Positions 17,883-27,321 of a stretch of DNA of 64,000 nucleotides are shown here, in pieces; position 1 is the stretch's first letter; each line of letters starts with the position of its first letter. Origin of the DNA: Paenibacillus silvestris (GTDB lineage: Bacteria; Bacillota; Bacilli; Paenibacillales; NBRC-103111); contig NZ_WTUZ01000016.1 of NCBI RefSeq assembly GCF_009882985.1, positions 208,455-272,454 on the forward strand, given 5' to 3'. The notes beneath the pieces were generated by a model. The model made no database searches and had not been told where the DNA came from. It worked only from the letters and a program-made list of their open reading frames with translations. The translations under genes were made by a program, and so were the position numbers.

Positions 17883-18782
17883 TTAGGTAAGCTCTTCATA
17901 ACGATGCATTCCTTTAAATGTGTATGGTGTGTAGCCGACGTGTTTCTTGAATAGTTGGCAAAAGTATGAAAAATTACCGAGCCCAACGGCTTCCCCAATG
18001 TCTTGGACCGACATGTCGGTTGTTTTGAGCAGCCAACAGGCTTGACGAATACGTCTGGCGGTCAAATATTCGGTAATCGTACTGCCAATTGATTGCCTGA
18101 ACGTAGCAGATACGTGGTTCGGAGTGAGATGAACAGCTTGTGCGAGGTCCTCCAGCTTGAACGGCTTGCTATAGTTCTCTTCGATCCAGGAGAGCATGCG
18201 TTCAGCCGTTGTTGAGCTTTTGCGCGGGTGCACTTGCGCTAAGTCTGTTTGAGAAGTGACTGTGGCCTCGAAACCTGTGCGTACTTGGTGAATAAAAGCT
18301 GTTAGGAACAGCAGCTGCTCCTCAAGCAGTCTTTCGGTGCCTTGATCGACAGCAGCCTCAATTCTTGGTGCATACTGACGGAATAATTGCTCCAGCTCCG
18401 TAAGATCTGATCGATGGAAAGATTGGGGAGATAACGGATCTTTCCACAGTTTACGCAAGAATTCTTGCAGAGACGGAAAAGCAGCGAGTGCAGCCTCCAA
18501 GACCGCGGGTTCGAGAACGAAAAGCGAGCGAACATAACTTTCTTGCGGAAGATTATACATACGAAGTCGATGCAGCTGAAAAGGTCGGAAGCAAAAAATC
18601 GCCCCTGGTGTCATTTCAATGATTTGTTGCTCAATTATGGCGATACCTCTACCTTCATGGACGATGAGAAGCTCCATCCCCTGGTGAGCGTGAAAGATTT
18701 CTTCGAACTCTTGCGTTCTATTTTTGAAAAACGATAATTGCACAGGATGAACATTTAAATTCATATAGTTCATTAGCTTCAT
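17883..18782 (-). CDS. AraC-family transcriptional regulator
   Basis: A 299-residue protein with an N-terminal cupin-type sensor (FEEIFHAHQGMELLIVHEGRG near residue 25) and a C-terminal double helix-turn-helix (LEDLAQAVHLTPNHVSATFRQ and VQDIGEAVGLGNFSYFCQLFK). It diverges from the GH2-GH88 operon that starts 122 bp away and is the likely activator of that operon. The MarR gene follows 28 bp downstream on the same strand, so the two regulators may be co-transcribed although they probably serve different targets. Confidence 0.9.
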   Translation of the reverse strand: MKLMNYMNLNVHPVQLSFFKNRTQEFEEIFHAHQGMELLIVHEGRGIAIIEQQIIEMTPGAIFCFRPFQLHRLRMYNLPQESYVRSLFVLEPAVLEAALAAFPSLQEFLRKLWKDPLSPQSFHRSDLTELEQLFRQYAPRIEAAVDQGTERLLEEQLLFLTAFIHQVRTGFEATVTSQTDLAQVHPRKSSTTAERMLSWIEENYSKPFKLEDLAQAVHLTPNHVSATFRQSIGSTITEYLTARRIRQACWLLKTTDMSVQDIGEAVGLGNFSYFCQLFKKHVGYTPYTFKGMHRYEELT

Positions 18783-18903
18783 AACGAAAACTCCTCATCG
18801 TAATCTAACAACATTTTATCATAAGAGGGCTAAACTTTATTCGCTTTTTTTTTGGTACGATGAAGATAGGTTATTGAGCAGCTAGAGGAGGAACGACGGG
18901 TTC

Positions 18904-21426
18904 ATGAAAAAGCGCAGGTTAAACGAAAATTGGGAGCATTATCGCGGATCCTTAGGCGGTGCTTGGGAGGTATGGCGGGGAGATAAACTGCAAAATCACT
19001 ATAACGTGCCGTGGGAAACGGTCACGCTTCCCCACACTTACAATGGGTACGATGTCATGGACCCGGACAGTAAGTACTATCAAGGACAAGGCTGGTACCG
19101 CAGTCGGCTTGCGGTCGATAACCCGTATCTGCAGGGGAGAACACTGCTGCATTTCGAAGGTGCAGGACAGCGAACGGATGTGTATGTTTACACGGAAAAG
19201 GTGGATTCGCATCTTGGCGGTTACGATGAGTTTACCGTTGACATCACGGATGCCGCTCAGCGGGCTAAGGGAATAGAGCGTTATGCCGGACAGGTTCCAG
19301 TTGCAATTGCCTGTGATAACAGCAGGGAGCTAGAGACCATTCCTTCTGATGCAAGCGATTTCAATCTGTATGGCGGGGTGTACCGCTATTTGAATCTTGT
19401 TTATGTACCACAAATTTCATTGTCCAGCGTGCATGTGCTAACTGATCTGGATGAGATTACTGGTGGAAAAGCAGACAACGGGAAAATCAAAGTGCGTGCT
19501 AAGCTATACAATCCGGAAGCGGTTGCTGGCAATGTGACTTTGACAATCACGGTAAAGCAGCAGGATGGCGCTGTTATCGGGCAATCTGAAGTCACGTTAC
19601 CTGCTTGGCAAGGGGAGAAGGAGCTCGCTGCTTTGGAAGTTCCTCAGCCACATCTATGGTCAGTGACAGAGCCGAACTTATATGACTGCTCCGTGGCGCT
19701 GGTTTGTGAAGATGGCGAAACTGTGGTGACAGAACGCTTTGGTTTTCGCAGTTTTGAATTTGTAAAGCAGGGGCCATTTAAGCTAAATGGTGAACGTCTT
19801 CTGCTGCGCGGAACACATCGCCATGAAGATCATGCTGGCGTAGGCGCAGCGATGAGCGAGGATTTGATTCGTGAAGAAATGCAGTTGATCAAAGATATGG
19901 GCGCTAATTTCATCCGCCTTGGCCACTATCAACAATCACGAATCGTGCTCGACTTATGCGATGAGCTTGGGCTCCTCGTCTGGGAAGAGATTCCGTGGTG
20001 CCGCGGCGGTCTTGGCGGACCGGCTTATCGTGAACAGTGTATCGACATGCTCACAGCGATGATTGAACAGCATTACAACCACCCGTCAATTATCCTATGG
20101 GGATTAGGGAATGAGAACGACTGGGAATGCGATTTTGATTACTTCGATCAGCAGGAAATCCGTGCTTTCATGAAAGAACTGCATGAGCTTTCTCATCTCC
20201 TGGACCCAAGCCGACTAACGTCGATTCGCCGCTGTGAATTTTGCAAGGACATCATTGATGTGTATTCGCCTTCCATATGGGCAGGTTGGTATCGCGGTGT
20301 CTATACGGACTATGAGTCAAGCAGCAAAGCAGCCTTCGAGAATGTGGATTCCTTTTTCCACATGGAATGGGGCGCTGATAATTTGCCGACGCGGCATGTC
20401 GAGGAAACCTACACGGGCTTCACATTTATGAAGCAAGCCGAAGGTGCAACAGACGAGCGTGATGGCGACTACTTGCTGACCGGCGGCGAGCCGCGCGTGT
20501 CTCGTGATGGCGATTGGTCCGAGACCTATTTCTGTGAAATGATCGATTGGTATTTGAAATCGCAAGAGACTATGAGCTGGTTGACAGGAGCCGCGCAGTG
20601 GTCGTTTAAGGATTTCTCAACGCCAGTGCGGCCGGATTCGCCTATTCCTTATTTGAATATGAAAGGGATCGTCGAGCGGGATCTGACGCCGAAAGAAGCT
20701 TATTATGTTTTCCAATCCTATTGGTCGGAGAAACCGATGGTGCGCCTATACGGTCATTCCATGCCGGTACGCTGGGGAGCTGAAGGCGAACGGAAGATGA
20801 TCAAAATGTATGCCAATGCGGAGGAAGTGGAACTGTTCCTCAATGGCGAGAGTCTTGGCGTGAAGCGGCGCGACTCGCAGGATTTCCCATGCGCAGGCTT
20901 GCGTTGGGAGACGGAACTGCGTCCTGGGGAGAACCACCTGCGTGCGGAGGCGGTTCGTAACGGCATTGTTGTGAGTGACGAGCTGAGCTTTCATTATCAA
21001 ACGGAGTCTTGGGGAGAGCCGGTCCAGCTGGAGCTGACGACAGAAACGTTGGAAGACGGGCGAGTATACGCAGAAGTACTCGCGTACGATGCTGCGGGTG
21101 TATTTTGCCCGGATGCGGCGGCTTTTGTGCGATTTGGACTAGCTGGTGACGGGAAGCTGCTGGATAACTTGGGCACGATCCATGGTTCGCGGCTTACCCA
21201 ACTTGCATCAGGGCGGGCAGGTATTTATATCGATCCGTATGGCGGCTTACCAGCTGGAATTACGGTGACGGATTTTGTAAGTGCAGGCGGCCCAGCCTCA
21301 TCTCTTGCTTCGAAGCCTGGCGGCGGCCGAGATGAGCGTCATTATACCTCTGTTATCAGTGCAGCTTGCGAGGGAATGCCTACCGTTACCAAGGTAGTTG
21401 TAGTTAAAGCTTCAAACCATGAATAG
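18904..21426 (+). CDS. Glycoside hydrolase family 2 beta-galactosidase-like enzyme
   Basis: An 840-residue cytoplasmic protein with the GH2 order: sugar-binding jelly roll (about 1-175), immunoglobulin-like domain (175-275), TIM barrel (280-600), then C-terminal beta domains. GLGNEN places the acid/base at Glu404, and HMEWG places the nucleophile at Glu488; both are present. GH2 includes beta-galactosidases, beta-glucuronidases and related enzymes. The gene is followed 12 bp later by a GH88 hydrolase, so the pair may break down an oligosaccharide left by polysaccharide lyases. No signal peptide is visible. Ribosome site GAGGAGG before ATG 18904. Confidence 0.92.
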   Translation: MKKRRLNENWEHYRGSLGGAWEVWRGDKLQNHYNVPWETVTLPHTYNGYDVMDPDSKYYQGQGWYRSRLAVDNPYLQGRTLLHFEGAGQRTDVYVYTEKVDSHLGGYDEFTVDITDAAQRAKGIERYAGQVPVAIACDNSRELETIPSDASDFNLYGGVYRYLNLVYVPQISLSSVHVLTDLDEITGGKADNGKIKVRAKLYNPEAVAGNVTLTITVKQQDGAVIGQSEVTLPAWQGEKELAALEVPQPHLWSVTEPNLYDCSVALVCEDGETVVTERFGFRSFEFVKQGPFKLNGERLLLRGTHRHEDHAGVGAAMSEDLIREEMQLIKDMGANFIRLGHYQQSRIVLDLCDELGLLVWEEIPWCRGGLGGPAYREQCIDMLTAMIEQHYNHPSIILWGLGNENDWECDFDYFDQQEIRAFMKELHELSHLLDPSRLTSIRRCEFCKDIIDVYSPSIWAGWYRGVYTDYESSSKAAFENVDSFFHMEWGADNLPTRHVEETYTGFTFMKQAEGATDERDGDYLLTGGEPRVSRDGDWSETYFCEMIDWYLKSQETMSWLTGAAQWSFKDFSTPVRPDSPIPYLNMKGIVERDLTPKEAYYVFQSYWSEKPMVRLYGHSMPVRWGAEGERKMIKMYANAEEVELFLNGESLGVKRRDSQDFPCAGLRWETELRPGENHLRAEAVRNGIVVSDELSFHYQTESWGEPVQLELTTETLEDGRVYAEVLAYDAAGVFCPDAAAFVRFGLAGDGKLLDNLGTIHGSRLTQLASGRAGIYIDPYGGLPAGITVTDFVSAGGPASSLASKPGGGRDERHYTSVISAACEGMPTVTKVVVVKASNHE

Positions 21427-21438
21427 GAGGTCAAAACG

Positions 21439-22590
21439 ATGAGTGTAAATCAAACAGCAACATGGACGAGTGCTCAGAAATTTGAAGAAATCATGCCCCA
21501 GGTATGGGAAGCGCTGCAGGTAAAAGTGGATCGGATGATCGAGCAGCTTGGAGAGAAGTCCCCACATGTAGCCAAGGAAGATGGACTTTATGATGACATG
21601 CGGATTGATTGGTGGACATCCGGTTTCTGGCCGGGCATTCTGTGGATTCTTTATGATGTGACAGGTAAAGAGCATTATAAGGAAGCCGCGTGGAAATGGG
21701 ACGAGAAGCTGGAGCAAGCCAGCATTCGGACCAACAACTTTCATCACGATGTGGGCTTTCAGTACTTGCCTACAGCCGTCATTAAGCATAAATTGACAGG
21801 TGACAGTGACGGATTGCGCCGCGGTCTGCAGGCTGCTAATTTCTTGGCTGGCCGATTTAATCTGGCTGGCAGCTTCCTTCGTGCATGGAATCAGGAGAAA
21901 ATTGGCTGGGCCATCGTCGACTCGACCATGAACCTGTCCATCCTCTTCTGGGCAGCGGAAATGACAGGCGATCCGCGCTTCGAGCAAATCGCTCGGGCCC
22001 ATGCGGATACGGTCGTTGACAAGTTTGTCCGCGAAGACGGATCGGTCAATCATATCCTGAGCTTCGATCCGAAGACAGGCGAGCTGATTGAATCTTTGGG
22101 CGGTCAGGGTGCTGGACCGCTGTCCGCTTGGAGCCGCGGAGCCGCGTGGGCGCTGCATGGTCTGGCGAACGTCTACCGTTACACGGGAGAAGTGCGTTAC
22201 TTGCGTGCGGCGCAGCGTGTCGCGAATTATTTCCTGGCGTGCCTGCCGGAGGACAACGTGGCACATTGGGATTTCCGTGCGGCGGAATCGCTGGAGGACG
22301 AGCCTAGGGACACATCGGCGGCTACTTGCGCCGCATCTGGGTTGATTGAGCTGGCGGAGTTCTTGCCAGCTATCGAAGGCAATGTGTACCGCCGCGCCGC
22401 GGAGCGCATACTGCTGTCGCTGACGCAGAATTACGGTACGTGGGATCAACCGGAACATCAGGCTATTTTGCTGGAAGGTACCGGGAACAAGCCGGCTGGG
22501 CAGAACGTGAACGTGTCGCTTATCTACGGCGATTACTATTATGTGGAGTCGATTGCTAAACTGTTGGGATGGAAGCAGCGGATTTTCTAG
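21439..22590 (+). CDS. GH88 unsaturated glucuronyl hydrolase
   Basis: A 383-residue (alpha/alpha)6-barrel protein. Two aspartates that match the catalytic pair of Bacillus unsaturated glucuronyl hydrolase are present: Asp104 in FHHDVGF and Asp161 in IVDSTMN. The family hydrates the double bond of 4,5-unsaturated uronic acids released by lyases, which frees the next sugar. It is cytoplasmic. Start ATG with AGGAGG, 12 bp after the GH2 gene, so the two are clearly one operon; a terminator follows. GH105 rhamnogalacturonyl hydrolase is the main alternative, but the motifs fit GH88 better. Confidence 0.9.
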   Translation: MSVNQTATWTSAQKFEEIMPQVWEALQVKVDRMIEQLGEKSPHVAKEDGLYDDMRIDWWTSGFWPGILWILYDVTGKEHYKEAAWKWDEKLEQASIRTNNFHHDVGFQYLPTAVIKHKLTGDSDGLRRGLQAANFLAGRFNLAGSFLRAWNQEKIGWAIVDSTMNLSILFWAAEMTGDPRFEQIARAHADTVVDKFVREDGSVNHILSFDPKTGELIESLGGQGAGPLSAWSRGAAWALHGLANVYRYTGEVRYLRAAQRVANYFLACLPEDNVAHWDFRAAESLEDEPRDTSAATCAASGLIELAEFLPAIEGNVYRRAAERILLSLTQNYGTWDQPEHQAILLEGTGNKPAGQNVNVSLIYGDYYYVESIAKLLGWKQRIF

Positions 22591-22626
22591 GAGGTCGCCA
22601 TTCCCCCCACAGACATGAATACAAGC

Positions 22627-22656
22627 ACCGTCAGGGAAGTTCCCTGGCGGTTTTTT
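22627..22656 (+). terminator. Rho-independent terminator of the GH2-GH88 operon
   Basis: ACCGTCAGGGAA and TTCCCTGGCGGT pair with one G-U, followed by six T. Confidence 0.9.
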
Positions 22657-22699
22657 CTAATTTTAGCTATCTGAATTCAGGATAACTAACATCATCATT

Positions 22700-22712
22700 C
22701 TGTATTATGCAG
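22700..22712. promoter_or_regulatory. Operator-like palindrome shared with the SDR promoter (copy 1)
   Basis: CTGTATTATGCAG, an imperfect palindrome that contains a possible -10 TATTAT. The identical 13-mer, in a longer match that includes the preceding ATT and following GA, occurs at 24479-24491 before the SDR gene. Confidence 0.6.
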
Positions 22713-22774
22713 GACAACAATAATCACAGTATCATGAATAGGCCGTCCAAAAAATAATCAAGGGAGGAACGCGT

Positions 22775-23944
22775 ATGAAAAGAAACACGGTTATTGTGCT
22801 GCTCGGAGGCATTGGGGCATTGATGGTAGCTATGGGAATCGGAAGATTCGCTTTTACACCGATCCTGCCGATGATGATGGAAAACCATCTGTTCTCTCCA
22901 GCCGGTGCGGGTTATCTGGCTTCAAGCAATTATTTGGGATATTTGGTCGGAGCGTTTATTCTGACCCTAGTACAAGTGAACAACCGATCTAGGCTGCTGC
23001 TTCTCGGTTTAATTGGCAGTATAGCAACGACCTGGGGAATGGGGGAATTCCACAGTCTAGAGATCTGGCTCTTGCTTCGATTCTTGTCTGGCCTAGCCAG
23101 TGCGGTTGTGTTCGTCATTGCTTCGAGCATGGTCATGGAGCGTATATCGACCAAGCAAGCTGGCATTTTCTATGGCGGGGTAGGAGCGGGCATTCTTCTG
23201 ACGGGATTTTCAGTTCCACTGCTGGCGAAGAGCGGGGATTGGATCGACGTATGGAAAGGATTAGGTCTGATCAGTCTGATCATTGGTCTGGCAGCCTGGT
23301 ATTTGTTGCGAGACAAGCAGTCTGGTACGAATGCGGCAATATCACCAAGCAACCAGCAAGCTTCGGGCGTTCGTCGTCGGATTTTGATATGGCTAATGAT
23401 TGCCTATGGCTTAGAAGGCTTGGGTTACATTGTCACCGGGACTTATCTTGTAGCTTACGCGAAGACGGTCTCGAACCTTCCGAATATTGCATCGCTAAGC
23501 TGGATTTTGGTTGGTATCGCAGGCGCACCTTCGTGCATCGTATGGTCGATGCTTGCCTCTCGCTGGGGGAAAAAGTGGACGTTGACCGTCTCAATGATTG
23601 TACAATCCATTAGCATTGCGATTCCGGTTCTTATTCATTCTTCAGCGGCCGTATTCGCAGGCGCTTTCCTGTTCGGGGCAACCTTTATGGGGATTACGAT
23701 GCTGACCGTTTCTTTTGCGAAGGATATATATCCGCAGAATAACCGGAAAATAATCGGATTGCTGACGACCTTCTTTGGCTTGGGACAAATCATCGGGCCG
23801 CTTATCGCGGGTCATTTGATCTCAGGCAATGGCAGCTATCTTACAGCTCTAATCGGAGCTGCATTTATTGTACTTTTGGGGGCGGTGAGTCTGCCGCTGG
23901 GCATTGGCCGTGCTGACCGGAAACAGTTGAAGCCAGTTACTTAA
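22775..23944 (+). CDS. YbfB/YjiJ-family MFS transporter
   Basis: A 389-residue protein with 12 predicted membrane helices. The N-terminal helix pattern (GIGALMVAMGIGRFAFTPILPMM) is characteristic of the YbfB/YjiJ group of major-facilitator proteins, whose substrates are not established. The ribosome site AGGGAGG precedes the ATG. It is monocistronic, with its own promoter region that carries the palindrome CTGTATTATGCAG. The same palindrome lies before the SDR gene 1.8 kb downstream, so both may answer to one repressor. Confidence 0.85.
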   Translation: MKRNTVIVLLGGIGALMVAMGIGRFAFTPILPMMMENHLFSPAGAGYLASSNYLGYLVGAFILTLVQVNNRSRLLLLGLIGSIATTWGMGEFHSLEIWLLLRFLSGLASAVVFVIASSMVMERISTKQAGIFYGGVGAGILLTGFSVPLLAKSGDWIDVWKGLGLISLIIGLAAWYLLRDKQSGTNAAISPSNQQASGVRRRILIWLMIAYGLEGLGYIVTGTYLVAYAKTVSNLPNIASLSWILVGIAGAPSCIVWSMLASRWGKKWTLTVSMIVQSISIAIPVLIHSSAAVFAGAFLFGATFMGITMLTVSFAKDIYPQNNRKIIGLLTTFFGLGQIIGPLIAGHLISGNGSYLTALIGAAFIVLLGAVSLPLGIGRADRKQLKPVT

Positions 23945-24478
23945 ATGGACCTGTGGGAATGACGGTTGTGCAAGGGGGCGCAGTGGGGTGCAACGGATCC
24001 CTCCATGGCGCATAGCGGCTATGTAGCGGATTGCACCATTACTTACTGCCTGCAGGTGGCAATGCAGTGTGCTAGTGTGGCACTACGCTATATAGTGGCT
24101 CAATGGCTTTGGAATTAACGCCGAAAACTCCAGTTATTTTCCTGGTTTTCCCTGAGTTTATGCAAATAACTGGAATTTCTACCGCTAATCAGGCGGTTTT
24201 TTCGAACTTTTCGATATTACAGACAATTTAGCTGGAGTTTCTCCAGCTATTGCATTCTCAGGGCTGACGCGGCATGGATTAGCGGTAGTTTTTCCAGCTA
24301 TTTCAGTCGCGTGGCGGGGAAGAAGGATCGCCCTGCGGGACTGAGCAGCCAATGGATCGCCTCAAGGCATAGACGTTCACGTAGTGAACCGCCGAGTGGC
24401 GCTGAACGGCGCCGTCTCCCCTTGCATAAGGGCCTCTCACTTTAGATATACTGAAATGAGATACTGAATATCTCGATT
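23945..24478. other. Gene-free 650-bp intergenic region (left part)
   Basis: No credible coding region. It holds several dyads: GGTGCAA/TTGCACC around 23978-24040 enclosing CATAG/CTATG, the family B four-box element at 24115-24302, and GC-rich hairpins such as GTTCAC/GTGAAC near 24378 and GGCGC/GCGCC near 24398. The size and the shared operators on both sides could mean a lost gene, but no remnant is readable. Confidence 0.6.
24115..24302. repeat. Four-box intergenic element, family B
   Basis: Four related 24-bp boxes that share the core TTTCTCCAGCTATT: 24115-24138 (plus), 24165-24188 (minus), 24228-24251 (plus, core nearly palindromic) and 24279-24302 (plus). Start-to-start spacings are 50, 63 and 51 bp. 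The sequence is unrelated to family A, but the geometry is the same; the orientation pattern differs. Confidence 0.75.
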
Positions 24479-24491
24479 CTGTATTATGCAG
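24479..24491. promoter_or_regulatory. Operator-like palindrome (copy 2) upstream of the SDR gene
   Basis: CTGTATTATGCAG, identical to 22700-22712, lying 105 bp before the SDR start and containing a possible -10. Confidence 0.6.
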
Positions 24492-24595
24492 GATAATCGA
24501 ATTATTATATGATGAACGAGTAGATCAGCCCATCACATTTTTATTACAATAATATCTACCTTTTAATAGGTAGTCAAACAAAGGAGATTATACAA

Positions 24596-25339
24596 ATGAG
24601 TGTACAAAATAAAGTCGTAGTCATCACAGGTGGAAGCAGCGGTATGGGGAAAGCAGCAGCAATTGAGCTAGTTAAACGAGGGGCTAAAGTAGTCATCAAT
24701 GGCCGCCGCGAACAAGAGCTGGCAGAGACTGCAAAAGAGATCGATCCAACAGGCGCAAACGTCGGGTATGTTGCAGGTGACATTGCAGATCCCCAAACGG
24801 CTGAACGTTTAATCAGCGAAACCCTTTCACGCTTTGGACGCATCGACACATTAATTAATAATGCAGGTATTTTTATTGCGAAACCATTCACAGATACTAC
24901 TGAAGACGAATTTGAATCGGTCCTATCAACGAATGTGAAAGGATTCTTCTATGTCACTAAACGCGCGGTATCCGAGATGCTGAAAGCTGGTTCCGGCCAC
25001 ATCGTGAATATTACGGCAAGCGGAGGTGCTGACCAGCCTATGAAAGCCGTGACATCTGTACTTACTGCGCTAGGCAAAGGAGGCCTGAACGCGGCAACCA
25101 AATCGCTGGCGATTGAGTATGCGGACAAGGGGATCCGCGTGAATGCTGTCGCACCAGGGGTTATGAAAACACCGATGCATGCGGTTGAGACACATGATTA
25201 TTTAGCTCAATTGCACCCAGTGGGCCGAATGGGCGAGGTTCAGGATATTGTTGACGCCATTCTATATCTGGAATCAGCACAATTCGTGACTGGTGAAATT
25301 CTTCATGTCGATGGCGGTCAAAATGCTGGTCAGTGGTAA
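24596..25339 (+). CDS. Short-chain dehydrogenase/reductase, atypical active site
   Basis: A 247-residue Rossmann-fold protein with the classical SDR cofactor motif (TGGSSGMG, residues 11-18), the NNAG motif (88-91) and NVKG. The catalytic Lys161 is present, but the residue four before it, normally the catalytic Tyr, is Thr157 (the DNA reads ACT). Ser142 in the strand before it is a candidate for the catalytic Ser. The protein may therefore bind NAD(P)H without normal SDR catalysis, or use a different mechanism. Ribosome site AAAGGAG before ATG 24596. It is followed 35 bp later by a NIPSNAP gene. The promoter shares an operator with the MFS gene upstream. Confidence 0.9.
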   Translation: MSVQNKVVVITGGSSGMGKAAAIELVKRGAKVVINGRREQELAETAKEIDPTGANVGYVAGDIADPQTAERLISETLSRFGRIDTLINNAGIFIAKPFTDTTEDEFESVLSTNVKGFFYVTKRAVSEMLKAGSGHIVNITASGGADQPMKAVTSVLTALGKGGLNAATKSLAIEYADKGIRVNAVAPGVMKTPMHAVETHDYLAQLHPVGRMGEVQDIVDAILYLESAQFVTGEILHVDGGQNAGQW

Positions 25340-25374
25340 GCTATAAATAATCTTTCATCAGGAGGATGACGTTT

Positions 25375-25692
25375 ATGATATACGAACTGCGGATATACGA
25401 TGTAACTCCCGGGCGCATGGAAGCGATATTGAATCGGTTTCGGGACGGGACGATCAGCATTTTTGCTAAACATGATATGAAGGTTACGAATTTCTGGGTA
25501 GACGCTGACGAGACGAAAGAACGGTTGTATTATGTGCTTGAACATTCGGATGCGGAAGCACGTGAACGAAACTTCCAAGCCTTTTTCGAAGATCCAGAGT
25601 GGTTGGAGCTGAAGGAAAGAACGGAACAAGACGGTCCATTACATGAGAAAATCGATGTTATTTTTATGAAAAATGCATCATTTTTCGAGTGA
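25375..25692 (+). CDS. NIPSNAP-family small protein
   Basis: A 105-residue ferredoxin-like dimeric alpha/beta-barrel protein starting MIYELRIYDVTPG, the usual N-terminus of NIPSNAP proteins. I choose ATG 25375 because AGGAGG ends nine bases before it; an earlier in-frame ATG at 25366 overlaps the ribosome site. It lies 35 bp after the SDR gene and is co-transcribed with it. The family often accompanies oxidoreductases; molecular function is not established. Confidence 0.88.
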   Translation: MIYELRIYDVTPGRMEAILNRFRDGTISIFAKHDMKVTNFWVDADETKERLYYVLEHSDAEARERNFQAFFEDPEWLELKERTEQDGPLHEKIDVIFMKNASFFE

Positions 25693-25697
25693 ATCTA

Positions 25698-25735
25698 AAG
25701 GTTGGGCAGAATGTTATTTCTGCTCAGCCTTTTTC
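25698..25735 (+). terminator. Rho-independent terminator of the SDR-NIPSNAP operon
   Basis: AAAGGTTGGGCAGAA pairs with TTCTGCTCAGCCTTT with one G-U and one mismatch, followed by T. Confidence 0.85.
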
Positions 25736-25822
25736 ATTACACAACAATGCTTGAAAATCTGTATAAAATGACCACTCCGCCGAATACTAAAAATAGGCTG
25801 CTTCACTTAGGGGGATCGTGCG

Positions 25823-27301
25823 TTGTCTTTTATACGATTTAGACGGAAATCATCGGTAAACGCCCATCAAGCACCGCCCCCGAGTACACTTGGCGAAATG
25901 GCCATGAGCTCTGATCTGCAAGAAAATGAGAAGCGGCTTAGACAAATTTTTGAGAAGTGTTCTGATATTGTATTTAGGCAGCTGCATTTTCCGAATCAGT
26001 CTGGCAGAGCCGTACTTATTTATTTGGATGGTTTGGCTGATACACTGGAAATAGAAAAGCTCATTATCAAGCCTTATCTTGATTCCAGCCATCATGCTAT
26101 GGGGATTCATTCGGATGAGCTGAAAAACCAGCTTTTTGCCGTGGCACCACAGAAGTTAGTGACGAATATGGACAGCATCGTACAAAGTATTTTGTACGGT
26201 GACTCCGCACTTCTGTTTGAGAATGAACCGAGTGCCATGCTGATTAATCTGGTCGACTTTCAGCACCGCAGCGTGGATGAGCCTGTCATTGAAGCCTCTA
26301 TTCGTGGGCCGAGGGAAGGTTTCACTGAAGTTTTGCGGATTAATACAAGCATGATTCGTCGTAAAATTAATTCACCTAAGCTGAAGATGGAGCCCATCGA
26401 GCTTGGAGAAACGACGCGAACCCGCGTAGTGATTACTTACATGGAAGACGAAGTTGATCCTGATCTATTGACTGAGATCAAAGCCCGGCTCAGCCGCATC
26501 AAATCCAAAGCGATTCTGGATTCCAATTACATCGAAGAGCAGATAGAAGGCACGCCGTACTCCCTTTTTCCGCAAATTCAAAATACGGAAAGACCTGATA
26601 CGGTTGCAGCTAGCTTAATGGAAGGAAAAGTGGGTATCTTGGTTGATGGTTCGCCCAATGCGCTGCTTGCTCCCATGACCTTTTGGTCAGGCTTTCAAGC
26701 GGCAGATGACCATTACGAGAGGTTCCTCTATGTGTCAGGTGTGCGCATCATCCGGATTCTTTTATTCATTATGTCTCTGTTGCTCCCGTCTTTTTATGTC
26801 GGGTTAACGACCTTTCATCCCCAGATGATTCCTGCGAATTTGCTGATCAGCATCGCCGCGGCTCGAGAAGGAATCCCTTTTCCGACGGTAATAGAAACTT
26901 TTATCATGGAGATTATGTTCGAAGGTCTTAGGGAAGCAGGCCTGCGGCTGCCTCAGGCTGTTGGTTCTACCGTCTCCATCGTCGGGGCGTTAGTCATTGG
27001 GGAGGCCGCTGTCCAGGCAGGTATTATTTCCGCGCCGATTGTTATCATTGTAGCGAGTACAGGCATTGCTTCCTTCGCAATACCCAGGTACAGTCTTAGC
27101 TTACCATTCCGGTTGTTGAGATTCCCTCTGCTAGGCTTGTCAGGCACGTTGGGTTTCTATGGCATTGCAACAGGGACGATTGCTATCTTAATCCATTTGT
27201 GCAAGCTGGAATCCTTTGGCGTTCCCTATTTATTTCCCTTGGCACCTTTTGATAAAAATAAATTGGGGGATACCCTGTATCGTGAACCAAATGGGAATTA
27301 A
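25823..27301 (+). CDS. Spore germination protein, GerA/GerAA-type subunit
   Basis: A 492-residue protein with a soluble N-terminal domain (to about residue 300) and four or five C-terminal membrane helices, including the conserved PSFYVGLTTFHPQMIP and REGIPFPTVIETFIMEIMFEGLREAG segments of the GerA family. In the inner spore membrane this subunit forms the germinant-gated channel together with B and C subunits. Start TTG with AGGGGGA before it. The C subunit gene follows 20 bp downstream. The cognate germinant cannot be predicted. Confidence 0.93.
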   Translation: MSFIRFRRKSSVNAHQAPPPSTLGEMAMSSDLQENEKRLRQIFEKCSDIVFRQLHFPNQSGRAVLIYLDGLADTLEIEKLIIKPYLDSSHHAMGIHSDELKNQLFAVAPQKLVTNMDSIVQSILYGDSALLFENEPSAMLINLVDFQHRSVDEPVIEASIRGPREGFTEVLRINTSMIRRKINSPKLKMEPIELGETTRTRVVITYMEDEVDPDLLTEIKARLSRIKSKAILDSNYIEEQIEGTPYSLFPQIQNTERPDTVAASLMEGKVGILVDGSPNALLAPMTFWSGFQAADDHYERFLYVSGVRIIRILLFIMSLLLPSFYVGLTTFHPQMIPANLLISIAAAREGIPFPTVIETFIMEIMFEGLREAGLRLPQAVGSTVSIVGALVIGEAAVQAGIISAPIVIIVASTGIASFAIPRYSLSLPFRLLRFPLLGLSGTLGFYGIATGTIAILIHLCKLESFGVPYLFPLAPFDKNKLGDTLYREPNGN

Positions 27302-27321
27302 GCGAATTGAGAAGGGATTGT

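Noticed and set aside
21412-22458. Long minus-strand open frame of 348 codons
   Set aside because: It lies fully over the GH88 gene, has no ribosome site and its translation has no family resemblance; it is a shadow of a GC-rich codon pattern.
23978-24040. GGTGCAA/TTGCACC dyad as part of another four-box element
   Set aside because: Only one pair of arms is clear and no 50-52 bp repeat spacing was found, so I did not count it.
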